From positions 4,774,001 through 4,838,000 of the forward strand of contig NC_073642.1 in NCBI RefSeq assembly GCF_029407905.1: DNA of 64,000 bases. Direction: 5' to 3'. This document shows positions 48,072-60,010 of this stretch, one piece after another (position 1 is the first letter of the stretch; each line of letters opens with the position of its first letter). Both the position numbers and the translations under genes were made by a program. Below the pieces are notes generated by a model, which was not told the origin of the DNA, searched no databases, and saw only the letters and a program-made list of their open reading frames with translations. The stretch is from Bubalus kerabau (Eukaryota; Chordata; Mammalia; Artiodactyla; Bovidae).

Positions 48072-49097
48072 AACCTATTAGAGTAAGTGTCAATTAGATA
48101 CAGCACGTCTCTCTGAAGCATCAAAATATTGTTCTGTCATACATACAAAAATGGGTCCCTGACACTTCCCTTTTCTACCATCGTAACAGGCTCAATAGTC
48201 AGTGTGCTAGAATTCTAGCACGTTTCTCTTATATTTTAGGGTTTTGTCATGATTACTGTTCTCACCGTTCCCATTATAATGTAGATAGTCTCGTAAATCT
48301 CTACAGAAGTGTGATCTAGAAGTACTCACACTTATCTGACACAGAATATAGTTCAGTAACATGTGAAACTGATGTGTGAGTCCTTCCTCTGGGTAACTGA
48401 CAGTATCTATTAATACTGTAGCGTGAGCAAATTCTGATTTTCTATCTGCACATTATTGCATAATCTTGGGCAAAGCTTGGAATATCAGGAAATTGGATGG
48501 CAATTAGTAGGTGCTTGCTTTCCTGTCAGCCTTTGTTTAACAAATTTCATTCTATTTTTCTCTGAATTAAGCTGGAGGAAATAAAGAGGATTGTCCTTAA
48601 TGGTTTTAAAAACAGAAAGCTAAAAGGAGAAAAATTACTGAGCTCATTTGATGCTTGGCGTATAGAAAATTTTCAGTCAAAATTCCAGAAAGATAAATGG
48701 AGAGAAAAACAGGAGGTAAGATTCCCATTTCTTACCTCATCAGGGAAGATACCATGCAGGTTGGCAGCCAAGAGACAAGGAAGAGCGTCAAACCCCCTTA
48801 TTTGACCTTTCCTCCCTAATCTCAGTGAACCAGCTGGTGCCCAGGACCTGCGTCCCCTGCTGGTCCTCAGAGATGGTGCAACCCAAGGAGCAGTTACAGT
48901 TAGACCAGTGTCCCCCTCTTAATGCCTGACCTTTGCTAGTCCAGACTAGCTGCCATGCCCCTCTTATTCTGGGACAGAAAGAGAATAAAAACAAAAACTC
49001 TGAGGAACATCTATGTGTGGGGCTACGATAAACTATTTCAAAGTGCTAAGTTAGAAAATCAGTTACTTACCATCTTTACTGTGCTATAACTTCTTCT
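48072..49097. other. Unique intronic sequence
   Basis: No repeat or gene recognised. Confidence 0.5.
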
Positions 49098-49105
49098 AAC
49101 CAGAT

Positions 49106-49235
49106 ACTTGGAGAAGGAAATGGTAACCCACTCCAATATTCTTGCCTGGAGAATCCCATGAACAGAGGAGCTTGGCAGGCTACAGTCCATGGAGTTGCGA
49201 GAATTGGACACGCCTTAGAGACTAAACCACCTACC
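49106..49235 (+). repeat. 5'-truncated Bov-tA SINE
   Basis: A-unit only. Exact AACCAGAT duplication at 49098-49105 and 49236-49243. Confidence 0.92.
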
Positions 49236-49570
49236 AACCAGATCCTACAATCCATTATCAGCAGGATTTCACCTATGGTAATCAAATATGAAGTAAACAC
49301 TTTGAAAATTACTAATTTTTTTGGTTATTGATTACATCCAAGTTTGAGTCACATTATACATTTTGATCTATATAATCTAAATAGGTAATTTCCTAGTTAC
49401 ATAATAATTGGCACGTCCACATTTTTACTCTTTCATAATAAAATTAAACACATCTCATTTTGCAATCTGTAGTCCAGGCAAGCCCAAGTCTTTGTCCCTA
49501 TATCCACACAAGTTTTCTTGCTTGGATTTTATGTATAAATAATTTTGTTTTATGTAAGGCAAGGAATCAA

Positions 49571-49794
49571 GAGGCTCCCCTGGTGGCTCAGCAGTAAAGA
49601 ATCTGCCTGCCAAAGCAGAAGATGCAGGTTCAATCCCTGGGTCAGGAAGATCCCCTGGAGAAGGGAATCGGAACCCACTCCAGTATTCTTGCCTGGAGAA
49701 TTCCATGGACAGAGGAGCCTGGCTGGCAACAGGTTCATAGGGTCACAAAGAGTTGGACATGACTGAAGAAACTTATTTTACTTTACTTTTACTT
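49571..49794 (+). repeat. Bov-tA SINE
   Basis: Head ggctcccctggtggctcagc, box B gttcaatccctggg, complete A-unit, and a TTTAC-rich tail. Confidence 0.93.
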
Positions 49795-49881
49795 TAGCAT
49801 TAAGTGATATTTCCATATTGAGTTATTTTTCTTAGGTGATAATGGAAAGGTCATTCTTTGGATACAAATGAAGCATTTTAA

Positions 49882-50284
49882 GGGACTTCCCAGGTGGCTC
49901 AGTAGTAAAAGAATCTGCCTGCCAAGCAGGAGACATGGGTTGAGCCCTGGGTAGGAAGATCCCCTGAGAAAGGGAATGACTACCCACTCCAGTATGTCTT
50001 GCCTGGAAAATCCCATGGGCAGAGGATCCTGACAGTCAAAGAGGTCAGACAGGACCCAGCAGCTGAAGTGAAAGTGAAAGTCACTCAGTTGTGTCAGACT
50101 CATTGTGACCCCATGGACTATACAGTCCATGGAATTCTCCAGGCCAGAATACCAGAGTGGGTAGCCTTTCCCTTCTCAACCCAGGGATCTTCCCAACCCA
50201 GGGATCGAACCCAGGTCTCACTGCATTGCAGGTAGGTTCTTTACTAGCTGAACCACAAGGGAAGCCCCTTAGCAACTGAGCATG
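49882..50284 (+). repeat. Bov-tA SINE split by an antisense Bov-tA
   Basis: Head and A-unit at 49882-50066; the last bases of the element (ttagcaactgagcatg) reappear at 50269-50284 after a minus-strand SINE. Confidence 0.88.
50067..50270 (-). repeat. Bov-tA SINE nested in a Bov-tA
   Basis: Antisense complete element. AGCAGCTGA (50058-50066) and AGCAACTGA (50271-50279) are the duplicated target within the older SINE. Confidence 0.92.
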
Positions 50285-51678
50285 TATGCAAAAAACATCT
50301 TAACAGCCAGCTACACTTTTCGCTTATAAATTATTAACTATAAATTCAACCCAAATAGTGAACATAAGCACGTTTGAAACCCAAAAATTAAGGAGCCTGA
50401 GTGCAGACTGTAAATCCTACTGTTTATGGACAACACGTCCCAGGCTCGCAGTGCACAGCACAGGTGACTTGGGGAAAATGGGCCACACTTTGACTGTATG
50501 GCTGCAAGCTGCCAGATGACCACCACTTGGACACCCAGTTAAACCACATGCAGTATCAAATGACAAGAAGCAGTGGTCTCTGTAAGGCAAATCAAAGTCT
50601 CACGTTTTCAACTGTTCACAGACTCAGAAATCAGGGCTAGAAGGCAACTTAGAGAATCTCTTTTAACATACTTGTTTTAAAAAAAATGATCAGCTTGAAA
50701 ACAATTGAGTCTAATGACTTACCAAAGTTAACAGAAACCCTTCTAGAATCTGAGAATTCTAACCAACTCTTTTCTACTGCCCAGGGCAATTTTGCAAATT
50801 AGACCCCCACAGCCTCTAAAGGTAAAATAGCCAGGAGTATTGAGGAAATTACCCAGATAATTAAAATCCCAAAGAGTACACAATAATAAAGTAAAATCTC
50901 AAGGTTTGAGACTAGTTTTTCAATCATAAACACAAGCTTTGGGGCAATACTGTATAACGATAAATAAAGCGTGGCTTAGGAGAAAAGAATCCATAGATAT
51001 ATAATATTTCCAAAACAATTTTTTAAACCAGCTCCCTGTGATTCTAAATGCCAGAAACAAACAAGCAAACAAATGAAACCCATGACACTTACAATCAATT
51101 AACACTTTTGCATCTCTTCACCTTTCTGAATCTACTTTGGTTTCCGCACCCATTACCACCAGCCAAGCCCAGATCCCCAGTGGGGCCTCCACAGTGCTGC
51201 AAAGCAATACTGGCCTCTTTTATTCCTGTGGTTCTGGAACAGTCCAGAAGATGCATTTGCCTCTGGGCTATTGTCACTGACTATTCATGAAAATGGACAA
51301 ACTCTTCATAGAAGTATAGAGAATTAGTCATACAGGGAATTTTAAACATGTCTTACTCAAGGGGATGTTAAATATATAACCAGAACCTTTCAACCAAAGA
51401 AAATCTTATTTTTCATATAAATGAATAACATAAATTATATAATATATACAGTATACTATATAATTTCATTATACATAATATATATTACAGACTATAATAA
51501 ATGTTTATGCAACATGATATATTCAAAAATACATGTCAACCCTCCCTAGTCTGAGAATCACAACCCTGCCTGTTTTCCCTGCCACAGCCCCAAGAAGGAA
51601 TCTCTAGCCTTCCAAGAAAGCACCTGTCAAGCCCATCAGCCTCAAGGAGACATATTTTGTTCTCAAAATTAACTTACT
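50285..51678. other. Unique AT-rich intronic sequence
   Basis: No repeat recognised except AT-rich sequence with an imperfect palindrome at 51432-51466. Confidence 0.5.
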
Positions 51679-51882
51679 GTTGTTCGCTCAAGAGTCTTTT
51701 TTGCAGATGGTAAAGAATCCACCTGCAATGCAGGAGACCTGGGTTCGATCCCTGGGTCATGAAGATCCCCTGGAGGAGGGAAAGGCTGTCCACTCCAGTA
51801 TTCTTGCCTGGAGAATTCCATGGACAGAGGAGTCTGGTGGGCTACAGTCACAAAGAGTCAGACACAACCGGGTGACTAATAT
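51679..51882 (+). repeat. Bov-tA SINE with degenerate head
   Basis: Box B gttcgatccctgggtc and the A-unit are clear, but the first ~20 bases of the head are altered. ACTTACT at 51672-51678 and 51883-51889. Confidence 0.9.
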
Positions 51883-52490
51883 ACTTACTCAACACAACTA
51901 CGTCTGTTTCTGTATCATTTACTCTTATAATACGAGAAAACAAGGAGGCTTGAAACATATCTTCCTTCAGTATGACAGACAATATTATTACAGAAGAAAA
52001 TCTCTGTTTTTTATCAATCTAATTGTAAGAGATGTTTAATGTTCATTTTCATAAAATATTACCCATTCTCATATGCACTAGTAGAATTTTTGTTATCAAA
52101 ATTGTGTCTTCTCTGTGGTTTGGACAGGTCACAAAAAGAGGCTTTATTAATGCAGTAATTTTCTCAGTTAACATTCCTGGGGACTGGCTGTATTAAAAAT
52201 CATTCTAATTCCATGGGTTAGGCCCACATTTCCTAAACTATGTTCTACAGAAAACTTCATGAACTAGTAATAAGGTCCATCATCCCCTCACAAAGAAATC
52301 CCTAAACATGTATTTTAAATGCCGAACTCTTCACCCCTCTCATGAAGATTTACAAAATCATTGACATATTAAAGGGCTTGACAGTTCCTGCAGTAAAGAA
52401 ACCTGTTTTACATCTCCAACATAATTTCCAATATTATTCGAGCAGAAACACTGATTATGGGGCACATATGCACATTGTATACAACAATGT
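51883..52490. other. Unique intronic sequence
   Basis: No repeat recognised. Confidence 0.5.
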
Positions 52491-52596
52491 TCTTTTTTTA
52501 ATTATTTAATTGGAGGATAATTACTTTACAATATTGTGATGGTTTTTGCTGTACATCAACATGAATCAGTCATGGGTACACATGTGTTCTCTTAAG
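52491..52596 (-). repeat. Ruminant L1 3'-end fragment
   Basis: Typical reverse L1 3' terminus: tttaattggaggataattac, tttacaatattgtgatggtt, gctgtacatcaacatgaatc. Confidence 0.6.
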
Positions 52597-52834
52597 CAAC
52601 CATTATTTTACCCCATACCACAAGGAATTACATTCTCATAGGGAATTTTGGTGCCCAGGGCCAAAACAAAGGAAAATTCAGACATGAAAACTCATTCAAT
52701 GGCACAATCAACTACATCCTCACACAGAGGGTGAGAATTATCTGCAGAATGTTTAACAGCATAAAAAGGAATATAGCACAATCAATGCTGCTCTTCATAC
52801 ATTCAGTTACTCCCAACCTCTTTCAAATATGCAC

Positions 52835-53114
52835 TGCTGCTGCTGCTGCTGCTAAGTTGCTTCAGTCGTGTCCGACTCTGTGCGGCCCCATGGACCGCAG
52901 CCCACCAGGCTCCCCCGTCCCTGGGCTTCTTCAGGCAAGAACACTGGAGTGGGTTGCCATTTCCTTCTCCAATGCATGAAAGTGAAAAGTGAAAGTGAAG
53001 TCGTTCAGTCATGTCTGACTCTTAGCAACCCCACGGACTGCAGCCTACCAGGCTCCTCTGTCCATGGGATTTTCCAGGCAAGAGTGCTGGAGTGGGGTGC
53101 CATTGCCTTCTCCG
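52835..53114 (-). repeat. BOV-A2 SINE
   Basis: GCT-repeat tail at left and two A-units. Exact 12-bp duplication TCAAATATGCAC at 52823-52834 and 53115-53126. Confidence 0.95.
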
Positions 53115-53378
53115 TCAAATATGCACACTGCTTTGGAAAGGCAAGACATGGTATACAACAATGGTGAGAAATTGTGCTGGGCAGGCGTGAATTTGTGTCA
53201 GCTCCTGCAATCACTCCAACACCACAGAAGGCTTCTTGTTCTACACCTTTGGAACCACTATTCTAGACCATAGGAATGGCACTGCTTACTGGGATTTGGA
53301 TGTCTTTTCTGCGACAAGTTCACAGGAATTCATATGTGTAAAGCTATGGTTAATTTCATGCACTTGTGCACAGTTGTG

Positions 53379-53578
53379 TGCACACTCAGTTGTGTCCAAA
53401 TCTTTGTAACCCCAAGCCCACCAGGCTTCTCTGTCCATGGATTTTCCAGATAAGAATACTTGAGTGGGTTGTCATTTCCTTCTCAGGGGATCTTCCTGAC
53501 CCAAGGATGGAACTAGTGTGTCTTGAGTCTTCTGCATTGGCAAGCAGACTCTTTACCACTGCGCAACCTGGGAAGCCC
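53379..53578 (-). repeat. Bov-tA SINE
   Basis: Diverged antisense element with tRNA head at right (ctttaccactgcgcaacctg) and A-unit at left. Confidence 0.9.
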
Positions 53579-54011
53579 TCTATGTGCTTGACACCCAAAT
53601 AAGGGAACCTCTCCAATAAAACAAACAGCAGATACAGTTTTACCACAAGGGTCATGTGTTACACAAATGTATTTAACAAGTATTCACCAAGCGCATTCTA
53701 CATAACAGGCACTGCCCCTGGTGACTAGTCTAGTCTTTCAAGCTGATATACAGACATCTCTCAGATGGATTTTTAGAGTCCTCATGATTGGGAAAAAAAA
53801 TTCAATGGTATTACAGTGAATTATTCAAATTGTTGTCTCTCTTAAAACAATTTTTGGTTTGCACAGATTCACAGATTCACACACACAAACAACTTGTAAT
53901 GATGGGTGACCCAGAAAACTTGTTCCTTCTACTCATTAAAGTTAACAGTTGTAAAGTCTAATTCGAAAAAATTAAATTTTAAAAGAAGAGTGATGTGATA
54001 TTGAACTAAGT
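53579..54011. other. Intronic sequence, possible L2 remnant
   Basis: 53655-53735 (aagtattcaccaagcgcatt; aacaggcactgcccctggtg) resembles an L2 3' end in reverse, weakly. Confidence 0.35.
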
Positions 54012-54023
54012 AGCTAACACTTT

Positions 54024-54164
54024 CGGAGAAGGAAATGGCACCCTACTCCAGTACTCTTGCCTGGAAAATCCCATGGACGGAGAAGCCTGGTAGGCTCCAG
54101 TCCATGGGGTCACTAAGAGTCGGGCATGACTGAGCAACTTAGCAGCAGCAGCAGCAACAGCAGC
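54024..54164 (+). repeat. BOV-A2-type SINE, single A-unit
   Basis: One A-unit with a long AGC-repeat tail. Exact 12-bp duplication AGCTAACACTTT at 54012-54023 and 54165-54176. Confidence 0.94.
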
Positions 54165-54176
54165 AGCTAACACTTT

Positions 54177-55130
54177 ATACATATGTATCAAACACAATCA
54201 GAGTCATGTACCTTTAAAACAGTAGATTTTGCTATCCATTAAAGTCAACTCAAAACAAATGTACTTCATGTCATGAATCATAGCATGACTTAGTAAATAT
54301 TTTAGATAAAAGGAATTCTTTCATTGTAGAACTTAAGTAAAATATGATGATGTAATCAATAGAATCCATACCCTCTCTCAGACTGATTGGAAAAGCACAA
54401 ATTAGAACTTTTAAAGAGCTGTGGCATTCTCATATCTTAATCGTACTCCTATTCATCTGAAATGTTAGTTCCATGCATGCTAAGGTTTTTGTTAATTATA
54501 TCAATGCTTCTGCAGAAAAATGCAAAAAGGGATACATGAGTTAACACTTACAAATGGCTTCTATTTCTTATTATAGTCTCCTGGTAACCACGGAATAAGA
54601 GAATTCTACATCTCCCACCACAGAGATTGGAGGCAAGCTCTCCATCATGAGCCCTCTTGAATTGACAGGACTGAACAAATTGCCAAGAGATGAAACCTAT
54701 TTCAGTCCTAGTCTTCCAAATTTTGCTGCTAGAAGAGTCTTCTTAATGGCTGGCATAAACGGCCCAGAAGTAAACTGTGCTGAAAAGCTAGCAAACAAAT
54801 GAAAACCACCGCAGCTACACTGCACTGAACAGCCATCAGAAAGGGAATGCAGAGCTTAATGAACCTCTGTATTAGGAAGAACCACCAAAACTTGCCTATC
54901 ATATAGGAAAGCTCAAGTCGCGTATACTTCCAATTAGACACAAAACTGAGTGTAACAAAGGCACCAGTGATTAGTGTTTGAAATACCCCCATTAACCCTT
55001 ACACAGGCGATACATCACAGGGCCACCACAATCTCTTCCCTCCTCTCCACACTGAGATCAGTGTGAAAGCTCTCCAGTGAGGGGCTAAACGCTGTAAAAT
55101 ACGTGACCGCTGAAGGTGCTATGCCTGTAT
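54177..55130. other. Unique intronic sequence
   Basis: No repeat recognised. The minus frame 54729-54992 is hydrophobic but has no family match I know. Confidence 0.5.
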
Positions 55131-55345
55131 GCTAAGCCTCTTCAATCGTATCCGACTCTGTGTCTTCAGTTGAGACCCATGGACTGCAGCCCACCAGGCT
55201 CCTCTGTCCAAGGGATTCTCCAGGCAAGAACACTGGAGTGGGTTGCCATGCCGTCCTGCAGGGGCTCCTCCTGACCCAGGGAGCCAACCCACACCTCTTA
55301 CATCTCCTGCATTGGCAGGCGGGCTCTTTACCACTAGCACTACCA
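55131..55345 (-). repeat. Bov-tA SINE
   Basis: gctaagcctcttcaatcg (tail) through the A-unit to the head (gggctctttaccactagcac). Box B is mutated (gggagccaacccacacctc). Confidence 0.92.
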
Positions 55346-56250
55346 CTATACTGTATACAATTATACAAATTCTGATTAAATTAAGTCCCCTAAAATAAAA
55401 ACTACATATATCATATTTAGCCTGTAAAAGGTTCTTCTTGGTCACGAGCCCAAATTCTGGGTTATAAAAATATTTCATTGGAAAGCCACCTACCTATTTA
55501 TTCATGTACTTTTATATCTATTCTTTCATTCATTCTTCACTCATAGATTTTCCTTTCAATCAATTTCTAATAGACACTAGTATCTATTTATATAGCAACT
55601 GTTAGATTTTGGTTTTGCACTATGAAAGGGTGTTCTTAGACACACAGATCTGCCTCATGAGATTTACAGTCTCAAGGGGGGAGGAAAAAAGGGGAAGAAA
55701 GCCTCTAAACAAACAAGCACACCAGAATCATACTCACTTGATAGCAATCACTGGATAGTAATCATCACTTGCTAGTGATAAAAGGAAAGACTAGGAGAGC
55801 ACGGAGAAGTAAACTGGAAGATCCACTTTAGATGGCAATGAAGGTCATGGGAAAAGGTTAAATCTTATAAGGCCCTAAGAAAGCATTTTTTAATTGCTCT
55901 GTAGCACAACAAGGTAGAAAGAAACAGGATCAAGTCCCAGCTTTGTATCAATAGTACCTCAGTGCTGTTCCTAAGGCTATTTTCTCACCTGAACAATGGA
56001 GATGAGAGTAACATCTACCATAAGATATATTTCACTAAGCCGATCATCAGGTTTGATGGTCAAATATGCAAAATATCTGAAACATTTCATCAACTGCAAA
56101 ATGACATAAAGCTGTTGTTAGCTGTCATCTCCCTAAGTTATACCTCAATATGCATCACAAGAAAATTTTAAAGATTCCCAATGGTCAATAGGCTTGATGT
56201 ATTTAAACCAAATGTTTAGTAGGCTTCAAGCACGATGAGAGTATATATGA
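55346..56250. other. Unique intronic sequence
   Basis: AT-rich with no confident repeat call. Confidence 0.5.
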
Positions 56251-56258
56251 TATGACAC

Positions 56259-56348
56259 TTCAGGAGATAGTGGAGGACAGAGAACCTGGCATGCTGTAGT
56301 CCATGAGATCAAAGAGTTAGTCACGACTCAGCAACTGAACAAGAGTGT
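56259..56348 (+). repeat. Short BovB 3'-terminal fragment
   Basis: Last ~85 bases of BovB (ggagatagtggaggacagag to cagcaactgaac). Exact TATGACAC duplication at 56251-56258 and 56349-56356. Confidence 0.88.
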
Positions 56349-56356
56349 TATGACAC

Positions 56357-57944
56357 AGAACCCACAGGAGAAAGAAAGATTCTGCTACCAATGGAAGGAA
56401 AGAAGAGCTCTTACAAGATGACAGATTTACAAAATCAGATGTTGAATTCATACTGCTTTATTGGCAAAAATAATAAAGTTTTTAATATACAAATAAACAG
56501 ATTTGTGCCATTAATTCAAACCAAGTACTTACTTCTATGTGCAACACAACAGAGGATCTACTGAGCCTGGCAAAGGCTCCAGAAGAGGCTGCTCACGACA
56601 AGGCAACGTGCAGAAGATTCATTTTCTGAGATGTAGCAACAGAAGCTTTACAGCCTCCCTGAGGGGAAAGACAAAAAGCACCCCCTTTGCCTCCCATATC
56701 AATTCTTTCTAATGTTAAACAGAAACCTCCTTTCATAAAGAGCTTATTATATAAGCGCTATTCTCATCCATCTCTTAAGTTCATTATATGCTTCCTTGTC
56801 AGTGCCCCAGCATTGATGTTTAATCATAACTTAGGCACGAAACATACTTCCAGGGAGAAGTAATGTCCTCAGTAAACACTCTTACCTCCTAAATGCAGCA
56901 ACCTGGAACCAAACGCCAACATGCTCACTGGACCTTACCCCTGGAGTGTCTTTCATGTAAGTGGTTTTTCAAACCCAATTGGGTCAGAGAAACACTTCTT
57001 CCTTTCTGCTGAGTCATCCCTCAGCTTAAGAGGTAACAGGAGCATTAGCACATTTCCAACATTTAAAATGCTAGTAACAATTCAAATGCGAGTAACAATT
57101 CATATGCTAACTCTGAACTAAGCCAGAGCCTCTCTGAAGAAATCTGAAAAGGACAGTTTTCTAATATGTGTGTGTTTGGCTGTGATTGTGTGGGTATCTT
57201 TACCTCAATTTTCTATGTAGAGCTAAGCCCTTTGTGCTATCACCCAGGCATTTTTGTGCCACGGGCATCTGAGAAGCCAGAGACTGCATTACTGAGTATT
57301 AAGGCACTTGCCTAAGGCTAGATGTTCCCATAAATCTAGAAACAACCTGAAACTCCCAATCCCATTAGGCTCTTTGCAGCACAACAGCTGGACTCCTGGG
57401 ACTCAGCTTCCCTGCCTGAGGACCTGGCCAGGTGTTGGACACTGGGTGCCTCAAGGGCAGAGCAACTCTAGACTCTGCTGCACAGGGAGGGGAGTTGATT
57501 AACATAAATTTGATCAAAACGGCCTAAAAGCTGAATTCTCCAGCTAATCCCAGCTCTCTCAAACCAAGGTGACCTTCTCCTTTGCCCACTCTTCTGAAAA
57601 CAGGAAAAGACAAAAGTGAGAGCAAATGCTTCTGTGTTGTGCACAAAAGTCAACTGCACCCGTTTTACAGTGAGGCAGCACCGAAGCTGCTTGCTGGGAT
57701 GTTCCAAAACCATGCTCTTACGTACCATACTCATTTTACACTGAGACATTTTTGAAAAGGAAAATGCAATCAATGAGGAAGGAATACACTACAACAAGCA
57801 TAAGGGACAAATATACCTCTCATAATAACTAAACACAGCAGATTATATGTCACCTGAAAGGAAGTCACAACTAAAAAAAGGTAACAGTTTATTGTTTATA
57901 TGCATAAAATCAGAAAAAACAATTCTGTAGTTACATTTTCATGA
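56357..57944. other. Unique intronic sequence
   Basis: No ruminant repeat recognised over 1.6 kb. Short frames (56921-57121, 57468-57773) lack known domains. Confidence 0.5.
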
Positions 57945-57998
57945 ACTATATAGTCCGTGGGGTTGCAAAGAGTCAGACACGACTAATCAACTTTCACC
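57945..57998 (+). repeat. Short Bov-tA 3' fragment
   Basis: Only the end of the A-unit is present: actatatagtccgtggggtt, then the agagtcagacacgact motif and actttcac. Confidence 0.85.
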
Positions 57999-58109
57999 TC
58001 AATTTTAATAGATGAATTAAGTGCAGAAAATAAAGTACAAGTTAAATCATAGAACATTAGCCTTTTTATTACTAGAGTTTGAATCTAGTTTTATGTAATA
58101 TTTGTGGAT

Positions 58110-58305
58110 CAGTAGCTAAGTCATGTCTGATTCTTTTGTGACTCCATGGACACACCAAGCTCCTCTATCCATGGGATTTCCCAGGCAAGAATACTGGAGT
58201 GGGTTGCCATTTCCTTCTCAGGGGGATCTTCCCAACCCAGGGATCGAACCCACGTCTCCTGCCTTAGCAGGCTGATTCTTAACCACTGAGCCACCAAGGA
58301 AGCCC
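58110..58305 (-). repeat. Bov-tA SINE
   Basis: Antisense element with intact box B (gggatcgaacccacgtctc) and head (attcttaaccactgagccac, aaggaagccc). Confidence 0.93.
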
Positions 58306-58889
58306 AATATCCTCAATACTTTAATTAAGTAGAAATTGAGAATGTATAGTTTCTTTCTGAATTAATAAATCAAACAATGGCTTATTCTAGTAATTCAAAT
58401 TCAAAAAGAACTCATTTGACTACTTTAAAATACTGTCCTTATTATCTGAATGATTTTTAAAGAGTTCCAGAACTACTTCACCCTCTTTCAGTAAAAAAAA
58501 CATTTTTTTAATTAAACTTTTCTAGTTTTATATTTTAATATTCCCTTACATTTCCTATATTTTCAATAATTGTGTCCACTTATCCCTCCACCTATTGATT
58601 CAACAGGTTTATTTCACACTTGGACCAGTGCTAAAATTTTAACACCAGAATTATAACACATGCACATAAAACTTTTCAGTAGACAGTATACTTTCATATG
58701 TACAATCTCACTTAAATAAATATGTAAACCAAATCTCAACAATTAGTTAACCATGCTTAGTTTTAAAAGATTATCTGAACATTCAAAACAAGAGCTAGGA
58801 GAACAAGGGAAGTTATGTAAAAGAAAACGGTTTTTTGTTTGACTGCTGTCAAATAAGCTAATTAAAAAAAGAAAGAAGTGGAAAATTAG
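58306..58889. other. Unique AT-rich intronic sequence
   Basis: No repeat recognised. Confidence 0.5.
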
Positions 58890-59112
58890 GAGTTTGGGAT
58901 TAACACACACACTACTATATTAAAATAGGTAAACAATAAGGATCTACTATATAGCACATGCAACTAAATTCAGTATCTTGTAATAACCTATAATGGAAAA
59001 GAATCTGAAAAAGAATATATATGTGCATATGTATATGTTTATCACTGAGTCACTTTGCTGTACACTAGAAACTAACAAGATTGCAAATTAACTATATGTC
59101 AATTTTAAATAA
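58890..59112 (+). repeat. Ruminant L1 3'-end fragment
   Basis: gagtttgggattaacacaca, ataaggatctactatatagc, aatggaaaagaatctgaaaa, actttgctgtacactagaaa, then a final aataaa. This is the ruminant L1 3'-UTR. Confidence 0.85.
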
Positions 59113-59639
59113 AGTACACAAAAAGAAAAATTAGAAGCTTAAGAAAAATGGAAATACAAAATATCTCCATTATCAGTGAAACATGTTATAGCAAAACAAT
59201 GTTAAATACTAAAATTCATTTTGATTGTTAATATAAAACACCAAAATGCATAATGATATATACATGTATATGTATAATGTATCTATTTATTTAATTCTTT
59301 GAGGTTAGAGGCATTCTTTGGAGGCATTACCTATATGACCATCAGTAGATAAAGACTGTTTTGCAACTGTTTAAAGAGAAAAGTAACTATTTGCTTCATG
59401 TTCACCCTCAAAGTGTCCACTAACAAGAGCACATCTGTCCCACCTTGAGATATACATGCTTTACATATCCTTATTTCAGACATTAATGGATCTTTATTTC
59501 ACTAAATATGTTTTCAAAAGCATATCTATGAAAATTTGAGAACAGTTTCAAGGAAGCGTCCATGATCATTTACCCTGAATTTTCTTGCTAACTTTGCTCT
59601 TCTCACTCCATCTAAATTAACATCTTTGTCACAATATTC
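59113..59639. other. Unique AT-rich intronic sequence
   Basis: Includes a TA/TG-rich run at about 59250-59290. No repeat family. Confidence 0.5.
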
Positions 59640-60010
59640 ATCTTAAACCACAACTTAAATCATGTCAGTCATCTGCTTAATAATCTTTACAGGCTCCTTA
59701 ATTCTTGAAAATTAATTAGCATCTGAAATCCTTGGCAAGGCAGAGAAGGGCATAGGTGAGCAGGGGTTTGTCCTACTTTTCCAATTTCATCTTTTGAGTC
59801 TCTCCTTCACAATTTCCTGTCCTGCTGATCTATCCATCCATAGCTTTGCCAATTTCTTCTCTAATCCAGAATATCCTCCTCTGTCTATGCCAGTCACAAT
59901 TCTATTCCCTCTAGTCACCCACCCAACTTAAGTATCACTTCATAAGTTCTTTCAGAAGGCTTTCCCCGTCAGAAGTCCTCTCAGTCTCTCTCTCTCCCCT
60001 CCCTCTTTCT
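59640..60010 (+). repeat. L2 LINE fragment
   Basis: L2 order preserved: atcatgtcagtcatctgctt, ctttacaggctccttaattc, agaatatcctcctctgtcta, ttaagtatcacttcataagt, ggctttccccgtcagaagtc. A CT-rich simple stretch follows at 59985-60050. Confidence 0.72.

Noticed and set aside
54729..54992. Hydrophobic 87-codon minus-strand frame as a small membrane protein
   Set aside because: No conserved context, splice signals or family resemblance. AT-rich intron DNA readily gives hydrophobic frames.
2915..56348. Regularly repeated homologous blocks as a CRISPR-like or tandem system
   Set aside because: The blocks are dispersed BovB and Bov-tA copies in both orientations with individual target duplications, not an array.
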